Positions 1 to 5,385 of a stretch of 9,681 nt of DNA are shown piece by piece. How positions within the stretch are numbered: position 1 is the first letter of the stretch; every line of letters starts with the position of its first letter. The notes under the pieces were generated by a model. It was not told the DNA's origin, ran no database searches, and saw only the letters and a program-made list of their open reading frames with translations. The position numbers were made by a program, and so were the translations under genes. The stretch is taken from positions 1 to 9,681 of the forward strand of contig JAXJQF010000086.1 in assembly GCA_036311285.1 (NCBI GenBank), given 5' to 3'. The DNA is from JAXJQF01 sp036311285 (GTDB lineage Bacteria > Pseudomonadota > Gammaproteobacteria > Enterobacterales > Succinivibrionaceae).

Positions 1-141
1 CAAATGCACGAGCTTCACCACCGAATGTCTTTGCAAATACATTTGTGATTGCAGCTGTTAATGTTGTCTTACCATGGTCAACGTGACCGATTGTACCTAC
101 GTTTACGTGGGTTTTTGTACGTTCAAATCTTTCCTTTGACA
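1..141. repeat. Terminal direct repeat, left copy (5' end of tuf)
   Basis: Bases 1-141 are identical to bases 9541-9681, in the same orientation. Both are the 5' coding end of an EF-Tu gene. The length of 141 equals the largest default k-mer of the MEGAHIT assembler, so this is probably the overlap that an assembler leaves when a path returns to a shared node. It need not be a biological 141-base repeat. Confidence 0.97.
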
Positions 142-142
142 C
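1..142 (-). CDS. tuf: EF-Tu, 5' fragment (first tuf copy, downstream of fusA), truncated by window edge
   Basis: Elongation factor Tu delivers aminoacyl-tRNA to the ribosomal A site as a GTP complex. Only the first 47 codons are present; the rest lies beyond base 1. The reading begins MSKERFERTKTHVNVG and contains the P-loop GHVDHGKT at about residues 19-26. The start codon is GTG (complement of cac at 140-142), as I recall for E. coli tufA. It is preceded by AAGGA about 8 bases upstream, and nothing further upstream aligns with EF-Tu. The gene follows fusA by 61 bases in the same direction, the usual str-operon place of tufA. All bases 1-141 are repeated at 9541-9681. The family assignment is certain; the identity of the missing remainder is inferred. 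Confidence 0.96.
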   Translation of the reverse strand, partial: MSKERFERTKTHVNVGTIGHVDHGKTTLTAAITNVFAKTFGGEARAF

Positions 143-167
143 GATTATTTTCCTTTTCTTACAAATC

Positions 168-190
168 CATCTAGGCACAACGCCTAGATG
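168..190 (-). promoter_or_regulatory. Perfect 9-bp hairpin between fusA and tuf
   Basis: The arms CATCTAGGC (168-176) and GCCTAGATG (182-190) are perfectly complementary, with a 5-base loop. The hairpin lies in the 61-base gap between the fusA stop and the GTG start of tuf, about 25 bases before the start codon. No T-run follows it on the minus strand, so it is not a classical terminator. It could be an RNA processing site, a barrier against 3' exonucleases that sets the fusA to tuf transcript ratio, or an element controlling tuf translation. The structure is seen in the sequence; the role is inferred. Confidence 0.7.
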
Positions 191-203
191 ACATTAAAAC
201 AAA

Positions 204-2306
204 TTACTTAGCTTGTCTTGCTTCGATTACTGCGTCAGCAATGTTCTTTGGAGTTTCAGCATAACGACCGAAATCCATTGCATAAGATGCTCTACCTTGA
301 GTTTGAGAGCGTAAATCTGTAGCATAACCAAACATTTCTGCAAGAGGAACCATAGCACGAACGATCTTACCAGTTGGGCCGTCTTCCATACCTTCTACTA
401 AGCCACGACGACGGTTTAAGTCACCAATAACATCACCCATATATTCTTCTGGAGTTTCTACTTCAACCTTCATTACAGGTTCAAGTAAAACTGGGCTTGC
501 CTTCATGAAGCCAGCCTTGAATGCCATAGAACCAGCGATCTTGAATGCCATTTCTGATGAGTCAACTTCATGGTATGAACCATCAAAACATGTAACCTTA
601 ACGTCTACTACTGGGTAACCAGCTAATACACCGTTAGCGATCTGTTCTTGAACACCCTTATCAACCGCTGGAACGTATTCCTTAGGAATAACACCACCAA
701 CGATTTCGTTAACAAATTCGTAACCCTTACCTTCTTCAAGCGGAGCGATACGTAACCAGCAATGACCATATTGACCACGACCACCAGATTGACGTACAAA
801 CTTACCTTCAACTTCTGTTTCTGTACGAATAGTTTCACGGTATGCTACTTGTGGCTTACCAACATTAGCTTCTACCTTAAATTCTCTACGCATACGGTCA
901 ACGATGATGTCTAAGTGTAACTCACCCATACCTGAGATGATAGTTTGACCTGATTCTTCATCAGTGTGAACCTTAAATGAAGGGTCTTCTTGTGCTAAAC
1001 GACCTAAAGCTAAAGACATCTTTTCTTGGTCAGCCTTTGTCTTCGGTTCTACAGCTACAGAAATAACTGGTTCTGGGAACTCCATTCTTTCTAAGATAAT
1101 TGGAGCATCTTCAGTACATAATGTATCACCAGTAGTTACTTCTTTTAAGCCGATAGCAGCTGCGATATCACCTGCACGAACTTCCTTGATTTCTTCTCTC
1201 TTGTTAGCATGCATTTGAACGATACGACCAAAACGTTCACGCTTGTTCTTACCTGCGTTATAAACAAAGTCACCAGAGTTAACAACACCAGAGTAAACAC
1301 GGAAGAATGTTAAGTTACCTACGAATGGGTCAGTTGCAATCTTAAATGCTAAAGAAGCAAATGGTTCGTTATCAGATGAATGACGTTCACCGATTTCACC
1401 GTTTGGTAATTCACCCTTGATAGCAGGTACGTCAGCTGGAGATGGAAGATAATTAATAACATTATCTAACATCGCTTGAACGCCCTTGTTCTTGAACGCT
1501 GAACCACAACAAACTGGAACGATTTCACAAGCAATTGTTCTCTTACGTAAACCTGCAACGATTTCTTCTTCAGTTAATTCTTCACCACCAAAGAACTTAT
1601 CTAATAAAGCTTCATCAGCTTCTGCAGCAGCTTCAACTAATTGAGCACGGTATTCTTCAACTTGGTCAACCATATCAGCAGGAATATCTTTATATTCAAA
1701 AGTTAAACCTTGATCTTCAGAATTCCAGTCGATAGCCTTGCGCTTGATTAAATCTACCACACCTACAAATGAATCTTCACTACCTACAGGTAATTGTAAT
1801 GGAACTGGGTTGCCCTTTAAACGTGTTCTGATTTGTTCAACAGCACGTAAGAAATTAGCACCTGTTCTGTCCATCTTGTTAATGAAAGCAATACGTGGCA
1901 CAGAATACTTATTAGCCTGTCTCCATACTGTTTCAGATTGTGGTTGTACTCCACCTACAGCACAGTAAACCATTACCGCACCGTCTAATACACGCATAGA
2001 ACGTTCTACTTCAACTGTGAAGTCAACGTGGCCCGGAGTATCAATGATGTTGATACGATATGGGTTCTTATGTTGTTGTGCCATACCCTTCCAGAAACAA
2101 GTTGTAGCAGCAGAAGTAATTGTAATACCTCTTTCTTGTTCTTGTTCCATCCAGTCCATTGTTGCAGCACCATCGTGTACTTCACCTAACTTGTGACTCT
2201 TACCAGTATAGAACAAAATACGTTCACTTGTAGTTGTCTTACCAGCATCGATGTGAGCAGAAATACCGATGTTACGATATAGCTCAATAGGAGTTTGACG
2301 AGCCAT
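204..2306 (-). CDS. fusA: Elongation factor G
   Basis: EF-G is the GTPase that drives tRNA-mRNA translocation and, with ribosome recycling factor, splits the ribosome after termination. The protein has 700 residues (E. coli 704). The G domain shows P-loop AHIDAGKT (17-24), switch-II DTPGH (89-93) and NKMD (143-146), and RGITI (59-63) lies in switch I. The C-terminal part carries the family block GGRGQYGH and the end region with PLAEMFGYATDLRS. The ATG at 2306 is preceded by AGAGG with 8 bases of spacing. S7 lies upstream and EF-Tu downstream, the str-operon order. Unlike the classical operon, a strong terminator-like hairpin separates it from rpsG, so it may rely partly on its own promoter. 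Codon use is that of a highly expressed gene, for example AAG lysine codons. Confidence 0.99.
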   Translation of the reverse strand: MARQTPIELYRNIGISAHIDAGKTTTSERILFYTGKSHKLGEVHDGAATMDWMEQEQERGITITSAATTCFWKGMAQQHKNPYRINIIDTPGHVDFTVEVERSMRVLDGAVMVYCAVGGVQPQSETVWRQANKYSVPRIAFINKMDRTGANFLRAVEQIRTRLKGNPVPLQLPVGSEDSFVGVVDLIKRKAIDWNSEDQGLTFEYKDIPADMVDQVEEYRAQLVEAAAEADEALLDKFFGGEELTEEEIVAGLRKRTIACEIVPVCCGSAFKNKGVQAMLDNVINYLPSPADVPAIKGELPNGEIGERHSSDNEPFASLAFKIATDPFVGNLTFFRVYSGVVNSGDFVYNAGKNKRERFGRIVQMHANKREEIKEVRAGDIAAAIGLKEVTTGDTLCTEDAPIILERMEFPEPVISVAVEPKTKADQEKMSLALGRLAQEDPSFKVHTDEESGQTIISGMGELHLDIIVDRMRREFKVEANVGKPQVAYRETIRTETEVEGKFVRQSGGRGQYGHCWLRIAPLEEGKGYEFVNEIVGGVIPKEYVPAVDKGVQEQIANGVLAGYPVVDVKVTCFDGSYHEVDSSEMAFKIAGSMAFKAGFMKASPVLLEPVMKVEVETPEEYMGDVIGDLNRRRGLVEGMEDGPTGKIVRAMVPLAEMFGYATDLRSQTQGRASYAMDFGRYAETPKNIADAVIEARQAK

Positions 2307-2324
2307 AGTAATATCCTCTATATA

Positions 2325-2345
2325 ATAATTCTAATTTAGAACTAT
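2325..2345. promoter_or_regulatory. Operator-like palindrome upstream of fusA
   Basis: Two 10-base arms around one central base match with a single mismatch: ATAATTCTAA (2325-2334) and TTAGAACTAT (2336-2345). The core TTCTAATTTAGAA is perfect. It lies 19 bases before the fusA start and overlaps the candidate -10 element at 2328-2333. It could be a repressor site or an RNA hairpin in the fusA leader. I do not recognise it as a known operator. Confidence 0.5.
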
Positions 2346-2356
2346 ATTAAAACCAA
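2328..2356 (-). promoter_or_regulatory. Candidate fusA promoter (weak match)
   Basis: TTGGTT (2356-2351) and TAGAAT (2333-2328) are separated by 17 bases. The -10 matches TATAAT in 5 of 6 positions, the -35 matches TTGACA in only 3 of 6. It begins in the T-run of the terminator after rpsG, a common arrangement for an independent unit. A start site would fall near base 2321, just upstream of the AGAGG ribosome-binding site. Confidence 0.35.
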
Positions 2357-2386
2357 AAAAACTACCCAATCTCAAAATCAGGTAGT
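2355..2386 (-). terminator. Intrinsic terminator between rpsG and fusA
   Basis: On the minus strand ACTACCTGAT (2386-2377) pairs with ATTGGGTAGT (2370-2361). This gives a 10-bp stem with two G-U pairs and a 6-base loop, followed by an unbroken T-run over 2361-2355. It begins 9 bases after the rpsG stop codon. In E. coli the str operon is read through at this point, so partial termination (attenuation) is as likely as full termination. Confidence 0.75.
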
Positions 2387-2395
2387 CACATCTTT

Positions 2396-2866
2396 TTACC
2401 AACGATAATGAGCAAAAGCCTTATTAGCTTCAGCCATACGATGTACATCTTCACGCTTTTTAACTGCATTGCCTTTGTTTTCAGCAGCATCTAATAGCTC
2501 ACCTGCTAAACGTTGAGCCATGGATTTTTCACCACGGGAGCGTGCGGCGTCTACTAACCAACGCATTGCTAATGCATTACGACGTACTTGGCGAACTTCT
2601 ACAGGAACTTGGTATGTAGAACCACCAACACGGCGTGACTTAACTTCTACTGTAGGGCGAATATGATCTAAAGCTTCTTCAAAGATATCTAAATGTGGCT
2701 TACCACTCTTTTCAGAAATAATATCTAACGCACCATATACAATACTTTCAGAAACAGACTTCTTACCATCAACCATAACTACGTTGATGAACTTAGCCAA
2801 TAATTCTGAACCAAACTTTGGATCAGGTAAAATCTTACGCTGACCAACTACACGACGTCTAGGCAT
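2396..2866 (-). CDS. rpsG: 30S ribosomal protein S7
   Basis: S7 is a primary assembly protein of the 30S head. It binds the 3' major domain of 16S rRNA and lines the E-site mRNA channel. The 156 residues begin MPRRRVVGQRKILPDPKFGS and end in AHYRW, the usual short form, without the C-terminal extension of E. coli K-12. The basic N-terminus and the segment VPVEVRQVRRNALAMRWL (about 87-104) are family signatures. The ATG at 2866 follows GAGG with 8 bases of spacing. The gene is 86 bases downstream of rpsL in the same direction. In E. coli S7 represses translation by binding the rpsL-rpsG gap, and the gap here also holds hairpins. A terminator-like hairpin follows immediately. Confidence 0.99.
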   Translation of the reverse strand: MPRRRVVGQRKILPDPKFGSELLAKFINVVMVDGKKSVSESIVYGALDIISEKSGKPHLDIFEEALDHIRPTVEVKSRRVGGSTYQVPVEVRQVRRNALAMRWLVDAARSRGEKSMAQRLAGELLDAAENKGNAVKKREDVHRMAEANKAFAHYRW

Positions 2867-2881
2867 CTTAAAATCCTCGTA

Positions 2882-2929
2882 TTTTCAGGGTTTCCCCAAA
2901 ACTTTATAAAAATTTAACTATTTCTAGCT
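2882..2929 (-). promoter_or_regulatory. Two GAAA-capped hairpins in the rpsL-rpsG gap, candidate S7 feedback site
   Basis: In transcript order, AGCTA/TAGTT with loop GAAA occupies 2929-2916. Then GGG/CCC with loop GAAA (2897-2888) is flanked by TTTT/AAAA (2901-2898 with 2885-2882), leaving a 2-base bulge. The second hairpin ends about 15 bases before the rpsG start. In E. coli S7 binds this intercistronic region and represses its own translation. The position matches; I cannot confirm that the S7-recognised bases are conserved. Confidence 0.4.
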
Positions 2930-2952
2930 TGGCCTTACTTAACGGGAATCCA

Positions 2953-3327
2953 TTAAGCCTTAGGCTTCTTAACACCGTACTTAGAACGGCTTTGCTTACG
3001 GTCTTTAACACCAGCGCAGTCTAAAGCACCACGAACTGTGTGATAACGAACACCTGGTAAGTCCTTAACACGACCACCACGGATTAACACAACACTGTGT
3101 TCTTGTAAGTTATGACCTTCACCACCAATGTATGAAGAAACTTCAAAACCATTAGTTAAACGTACACGACAAACCTTTCTGATAGCTGAATTAGGCTTCT
3201 TAGGAGTTGTAGTGTAAACACGAGTACATACACCGCGCTTTTGTGGGCAAGCTTCTAAAGCTGGAACTTTATTTTTTACAACTTGCTTAACACGTGGCTT
3301 ACGTACTAACTGATTAATAGTTGACAT
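2953..3327 (-). CDS. rpsL: 30S ribosomal protein S12
   Basis: S12 sits at the decoding centre between the 30S body and shoulder and controls tRNA selection accuracy. The length is 124 residues, as in E. coli. The motif TTTPKKPNSAIRK places Lys43, and GGRVKDLPGVRYH places Lys88 and Asp89 (numbered with Met). Both lysines are the wild-type, streptomycin-sensitive residues, and Asp89 is the residue methylthiolated by RimO in E. coli. The ATG at 3327 follows GGGAG with 9 bases of spacing. It is the first gene after a strong promoter and is followed by rpsG. TusB lies upstream, as in E. coli. Confidence 0.99.
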   Translation of the reverse strand: MSTINQLVRKPRVKQVVKNKVPALEACPQKRGVCTRVYTTTPKKPNSAIRKVCRVRLTNGFEVSSYIGGEGHNLQEHSVVLIRGGRVKDLPGVRYHTVRGALDCAGVKDRKQSRSKYGVKKPKA

Positions 3328-3360
3328 TAATTAACGCTCCCACTAAATAAAAATAAACAC

Positions 3361-3378
3361 GCTAACATTACTGTTAGC
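3361..3378 (-). promoter_or_regulatory. 7-bp hairpin with GTAA tetraloop at the predicted 5' end of the rpsL mRNA
   Basis: The minus strand reads GCTAACAGTAATGTTAGC: GCTAACA pairs with TGTTAGC around a GTAA (GNRA-type) tetraloop. With the promoter at 3420-3392, transcription would start near 3385, so the stem begins about 7 bases into the message. Hairpins so close to a 5' end are known to protect mRNAs such as ompA from 5'-dependent decay. A role in stability or autoregulation is inferred. Confidence 0.6.
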
Positions 3379-3391
3379 AAAAAGTCGATCA

Positions 3392-3420
3392 ATTATACTC
3401 TTAAAATATTAAATTGACAA
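3392..3420 (-). promoter_or_regulatory. Sigma-70 promoter of the rpsL (str) operon
   Basis: TTGTCA (3420-3415) and TATAAT (3397-3392) are separated by exactly 17 bases. The -10 is perfect and the -35 has one mismatch. It lies between the end of tusB and rpsL, giving a leader of about 58 bases. The position and near-consensus sequence fit a main promoter for S12-S7. Confidence 0.85.
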
Positions 3421-3421
3421 T

Positions 3422-3455
3422 AAAAAATGAACAAGTTCACAAAACTAAGATTTTG
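3422..3455 (-). terminator. Possible weak terminator after tusB
   Basis: Directly after the tusB stop, CAAAA/TTTTG (3455-3451 with 3444-3440) is followed by TGAA/TTCA (3439-3436 with 3431-3428) and then a run of six T (3427-3422). The stems are only 4-5 bp and AT-rich, so termination is probably inefficient. Read-through from ridA-tusDCB into rpsL is plausible. Confidence 0.35.
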
Positions 3456-3734
3456 TTATTTCCATGTCAAAGGTGAACCGTGTTTTTTGATTAGTTTTAG
3501 CAAATATTCATAAGTAACATCTTTGCCGCACCAAAGAGATATATTATTAGCAAATAAATCAGGAGTTAAAGAATACAAGTGTTCAATTCCTTCTAATCTT
3601 TCGAACAACTTTTCATCCTGAAACGCAAAAACAGCCTCTCCAACTAAAAACAAAATATCATCGCTTTTTATTTCATTAAGACATTTCTCTAAACAATCAG
3701 ATTTTAATGGACTTGTACTTACAACATGAATCAT
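3456..3734 (-). CDS. tusB: Sulfurtransferase complex subunit TusB
   Basis: TusB is the small subunit of the TusBCD heterohexamer. That complex relays persulfide sulfur from TusA through TusE to MnmA for 2-thiolation of U34 in tRNAs for Lys, Glu and Gln. The length is 92 residues (E. coli 95). The start MIHVVSTSPL resembles E. coli MLHTLHRSP. The centre YSLTPDLFANNI matches YALNEDLIARGL, and the end LLKLIKKHGSPLTW matches the family's Trp-containing C-terminus. The ATG at 3734 is preceded by AGGGA overlapping the tusC stop; the genes are 12 bases apart. Lysine codons are mostly AAA, unlike the ribosomal genes. Sequence identity with E. coli is modest, but order, length and motifs agree. Confidence 0.9.
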   Translation of the reverse strand: MIHVVSTSPLKSDCLEKCLNEIKSDDILFLVGEAVFAFQDEKLFERLEGIEHLYSLTPDLFANNISLWCGKDVTYEYLLKLIKKHGSPLTWK

Positions 3735-3746
3735 TTCTATATATCC

Positions 3747-4100
3747 CTACAACATAAATTTATGTTTTGCATTTCTTAATCTTTCTTGTAATTCTAAACT
3801 ATCAACAACCTTGATATAATCATGAAGCATTTTCTTATTGTAACTATATTTTTTTAAATTCTCTTTATCCACAAATATGTTATCCACATCATACAACTCA
3901 AATAAATTTAAAAGTTTTGAAATATTTCTTCCTCCGACCTGTGAATAATCATACTCATAGTCTTTCAATAAATACTTTAAAGAGTTACTTCTAAATTCAA
4001 TATATAATTCCTCGTTGTAAACACTTAAGCCAAGTATAAAATCAATGATCTCTTTAGCATTTGTAGAGGAAAAGGTTTCAACAATGACAGCAATACTCAT
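3747..4100 (-). CDS. tusC: Sulfurtransferase complex subunit TusC
   Basis: TusC is the middle subunit of the TusBCD sulfur-relay complex. It belongs to the DsrEFH fold family and has a structural role. It has 117 residues (E. coli 119). The N-terminal strand MSIAVIVETFSSTNAKE corresponds to E. coli [20 protein letters not shown]. The segment LLNLFELYDVDNIFV corresponds to FKLLGLYDIEQCWV. The ATG at 4100 overlaps the tusD stop in an ATGA junction, which points to translational coupling. The protein is divergent, so the identification leans on position between TusD and TusB as well as on these two blocks. Confidence 0.88.
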   Translation of the reverse strand: MSIAVIVETFSSTNAKEIIDFILGLSVYNEELYIEFRSNSLKYLLKDYEYDYSQVGGRNISKLLNLFELYDVDNIFVDKENLKKYSYNKKMLHDYIKVVDSLELQERLRNAKHKFML

Positions 4101-4441
4101 AGATTTATCACTCTGTCAGATTCAGATATAATCTTAGAAAATTCAGATAAACTTGATAGTTTCATGTTCTTATCATAAAGCTCATAAATACCACGCTTTT
4201 TTAACGCAGTTTCACATAAATAGAATTTCACGCCTTTTTTAATCAAAAACTCAATTTGTTCTGAATAATTAAATTCATCCGATGCTATATCTAATGAAGT
4301 AAGTGAAAAATAAATTGAATCTGCGTATAACAAGACACTTAAAGAATCACCATAATCTACTATAGCATTAGCTATCTTGAAAAAATGAAACAGTGTATTC
4401 ATAGAATATGGTGATTCATATAGTACTATCGAAAAGTTCAT
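4097..4441 (-). CDS. tusD: Sulfurtransferase complex subunit TusD
   Basis: TusD carries the catalytic cysteine of TusBCD that accepts sulfur from TusA and passes it to TusE. From the chosen ATG at 4441 it has 114 residues (E. coli 128). MNFSIVLYESPYSMN matches the E. coli start MRFAIVVTGPAYGTQ. ASDEF (53-57) is a conserved block. KFYLCETALKKRG holds Cys76, equivalent to E. coli Cys78. The C-terminus SDRVINL matches CDRVVQF. A longer frame opens at a TTG at 4462 but adds seven residues absent from the family and overlaps ridA, so I reject it. ridA ends 4 bases upstream and tusC overlaps by 4 bases: one tight operon. TusA, TusE and MnmA are not in the window. Confidence 0.92.
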   Translation of the reverse strand: MNFSIVLYESPYSMNTLFHFFKIANAIVDYGDSLSVLLYADSIYFSLTSLDIASDEFNYSEQIEFLIKKGVKFYLCETALKKRGIYELYDKNMKLSSLSEFSKIISESDRVINL

Positions 4442-4445
4442 AAAA

Positions 4446-4829
4446 CTAATCTTTGTATGCAACTAACTCAACTTCACAAAGTACATCTTTTGGTAATCTA
4501 GCAACTTCTACACAAGAACGAGCAGGAGCATTTTCACCAAAAAATTCAGCATAAACTTCGTTAAATGCTACGAAATCGTTCATATCCTTGATAAAACAAG
4601 TAGTTTTAACAACATTTGAAGCATCCATACCCGCTGCCTTTAATACATTAGTCAAGTTTGTACAAACTTGTCTAGTTTGAACTCTAATATCACCATCAAC
4701 AATTGTATTAGAAGTAGGTTCTAATGCAATTTGACCTGATGTAAATAAAAAACCATTAACTAATGTAGCTTGAACATATGGACCAATTGCTGCAGGAGCT
4801 TCATTTGTACTTATAACTTTCTTTGACAT
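4446..4829 (-). CDS. ridA: RidA family reactive intermediate/imine deaminase
   Basis: RidA hydrolyses reactive enamines and imines such as 2-aminoacrylate, formed by PLP enzymes like threonine/serine dehydratase, to the keto acid and ammonia. It protects PLP enzymes in the cytoplasm. It has 127 residues (E. coli 128). Signatures are APAAIGPYVQ with Tyr18, TSGQI (30-34), and PARSCVEVARLPKD with Arg104 and Cys106, equivalent to the substrate-binding Arg105 and Cys107 of the enterobacterial protein. This makes it a true RidA-type deaminase and not an Rid subfamily lacking the arginine. The ATG at 4829 follows GAGG with 5 bases of spacing. It heads an operon with tusDCB. A RidA gene at this site, where rpoB would be expected, is unusual. 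Confidence 0.96.
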   Translation of the reverse strand: MSKKVISTNEAPAAIGPYVQATLVNGFLFTSGQIALEPTSNTIVDGDIRVQTRQVCTNLTNVLKAAGMDASNVVKTTCFIKDMNDFVAFNEVYAEFFGENAPARSCVEVARLPKDVLCEVELVAYKD

Positions 4830-4857
4830 AAAAACCTCACACTAAAAATAATGCCAT

Positions 4858-4887
4858 ATCATACGATAATAAAAAAATAAAAATCAA
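4858..4887 (-). promoter_or_regulatory. Candidate promoter of ridA-tusDCB
   Basis: TTGATT (4887-4882) and TATGAT (4863-4858) are 18 bases apart, matching consensus in 4 of 6 and 5 of 6 positions. It lies after the rplL terminator, about 30 bases before the ridA start. Surrounding sequence is extremely AT-rich, so a chance match is possible. Confidence 0.5.
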
Positions 4888-4923
4888 CTATAAATATTTA
4901 AATTATTGTTTTTAAGCATTAAT

Positions 4924-4954
4924 AAAAAATAGAGCTGACATAATCAGCTCTATT
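4924..4954 (-). terminator. Intrinsic terminator after rplL
   Basis: An 11-bp perfect stem (4954-4944 with 4938-4928, core AGAGCTGA/TCAGCTCT) with a 5-base loop is followed by six T (4929-4924) on the minus strand. In E. coli a partial attenuator lies between rplL and rpoB. Here the next gene is ridA, so this hairpin probably ends the L10-L7/L12 transcript completely. Confidence 0.88.
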
Positions 4955-4980
4955 ATTTTTCAAAATCTAAGAAAATTAAA

Positions 4981-5343
4981 TTACTTTAATTCAACCTTAG
5001 CACCTGAAGCTTCTAATTCTTTCTTTAATGCTTCAGCTTCTTCCTTAGAGATGCCTTCCTTGATCTTAGCTGGAGCAGATTCTACTAAATCCTTAGCTTC
5101 CTTTAAGCCTAAACCAGTAGCTGAACGAACTGCCTTGATAACAGCAACCTTGTTAGCACCAACATCTGCTAACACAACGTCGAATTCTGTCTTTTCTTCA
5201 ACAGCAGCGCCTGCAGCAGCAGGACCAGCAACAACTGCAGCAGCAGCAGATACACCAAACTTTTCTTCCATTGCTGATACTAATTCAACAACTTCCATTA
5301 CTGACATCGCTTCGATAGCGCTTAAAATTTCTTCTTTAGTCAT
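4981..5343 (-). CDS. rplL: 50S ribosomal protein L7/L12
   Basis: L7/L12 forms the multicopy flexible stalk that recruits and activates the translational GTPases. The length is 120 residues. An N-terminal dimerisation helix domain (about 1-35, MSVMEVVELVSAMEEKFGVS) is followed by an alanine/glycine-rich hinge (about 36-50). The C-terminal factor-binding domain has KVAVIKAVRSATGLGLKEAK and VESAPAKIKEG. The ATG at 5343 is preceded by AGGA about 10 bases upstream, in the 42-base gap after rplJ. Lower spacing and stronger initiation than rplJ are expected, because four to six copies are needed per L10, but the sequence alone does not show this. A terminator follows; rpoB does not. Confidence 0.99.
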   Translation of the reverse strand: MTKEEILSAIEAMSVMEVVELVSAMEEKFGVSAAAAVVAGPAAAGAAVEEKTEFDVVLADVGANKVAVIKAVRSATGLGLKEAKDLVESAPAKIKEGISKEEAEALKKELEASGAKVELK

Positions 5344-5385
5344 TTGAAATATTTCCTAAAATTAAATTAAAACTATGTTACTAAA

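Noticed and set aside
1535..1968. Open frames on the plus strand within fusA
   Set aside because: They lie wholly opposite a complete EF-G gene and their low-complexity products resemble no family.
2953..3327. Streptomycin-resistant form of S12
   Set aside because: Lys43 and Lys88 (with Met counted) are both wild type.
4442..4462. A TTG start for tusD seven codons upstream
   Set aside because: The extra residues are not found in TusD, the start overlaps ridA, and the ATG at 4441 matches the family start.
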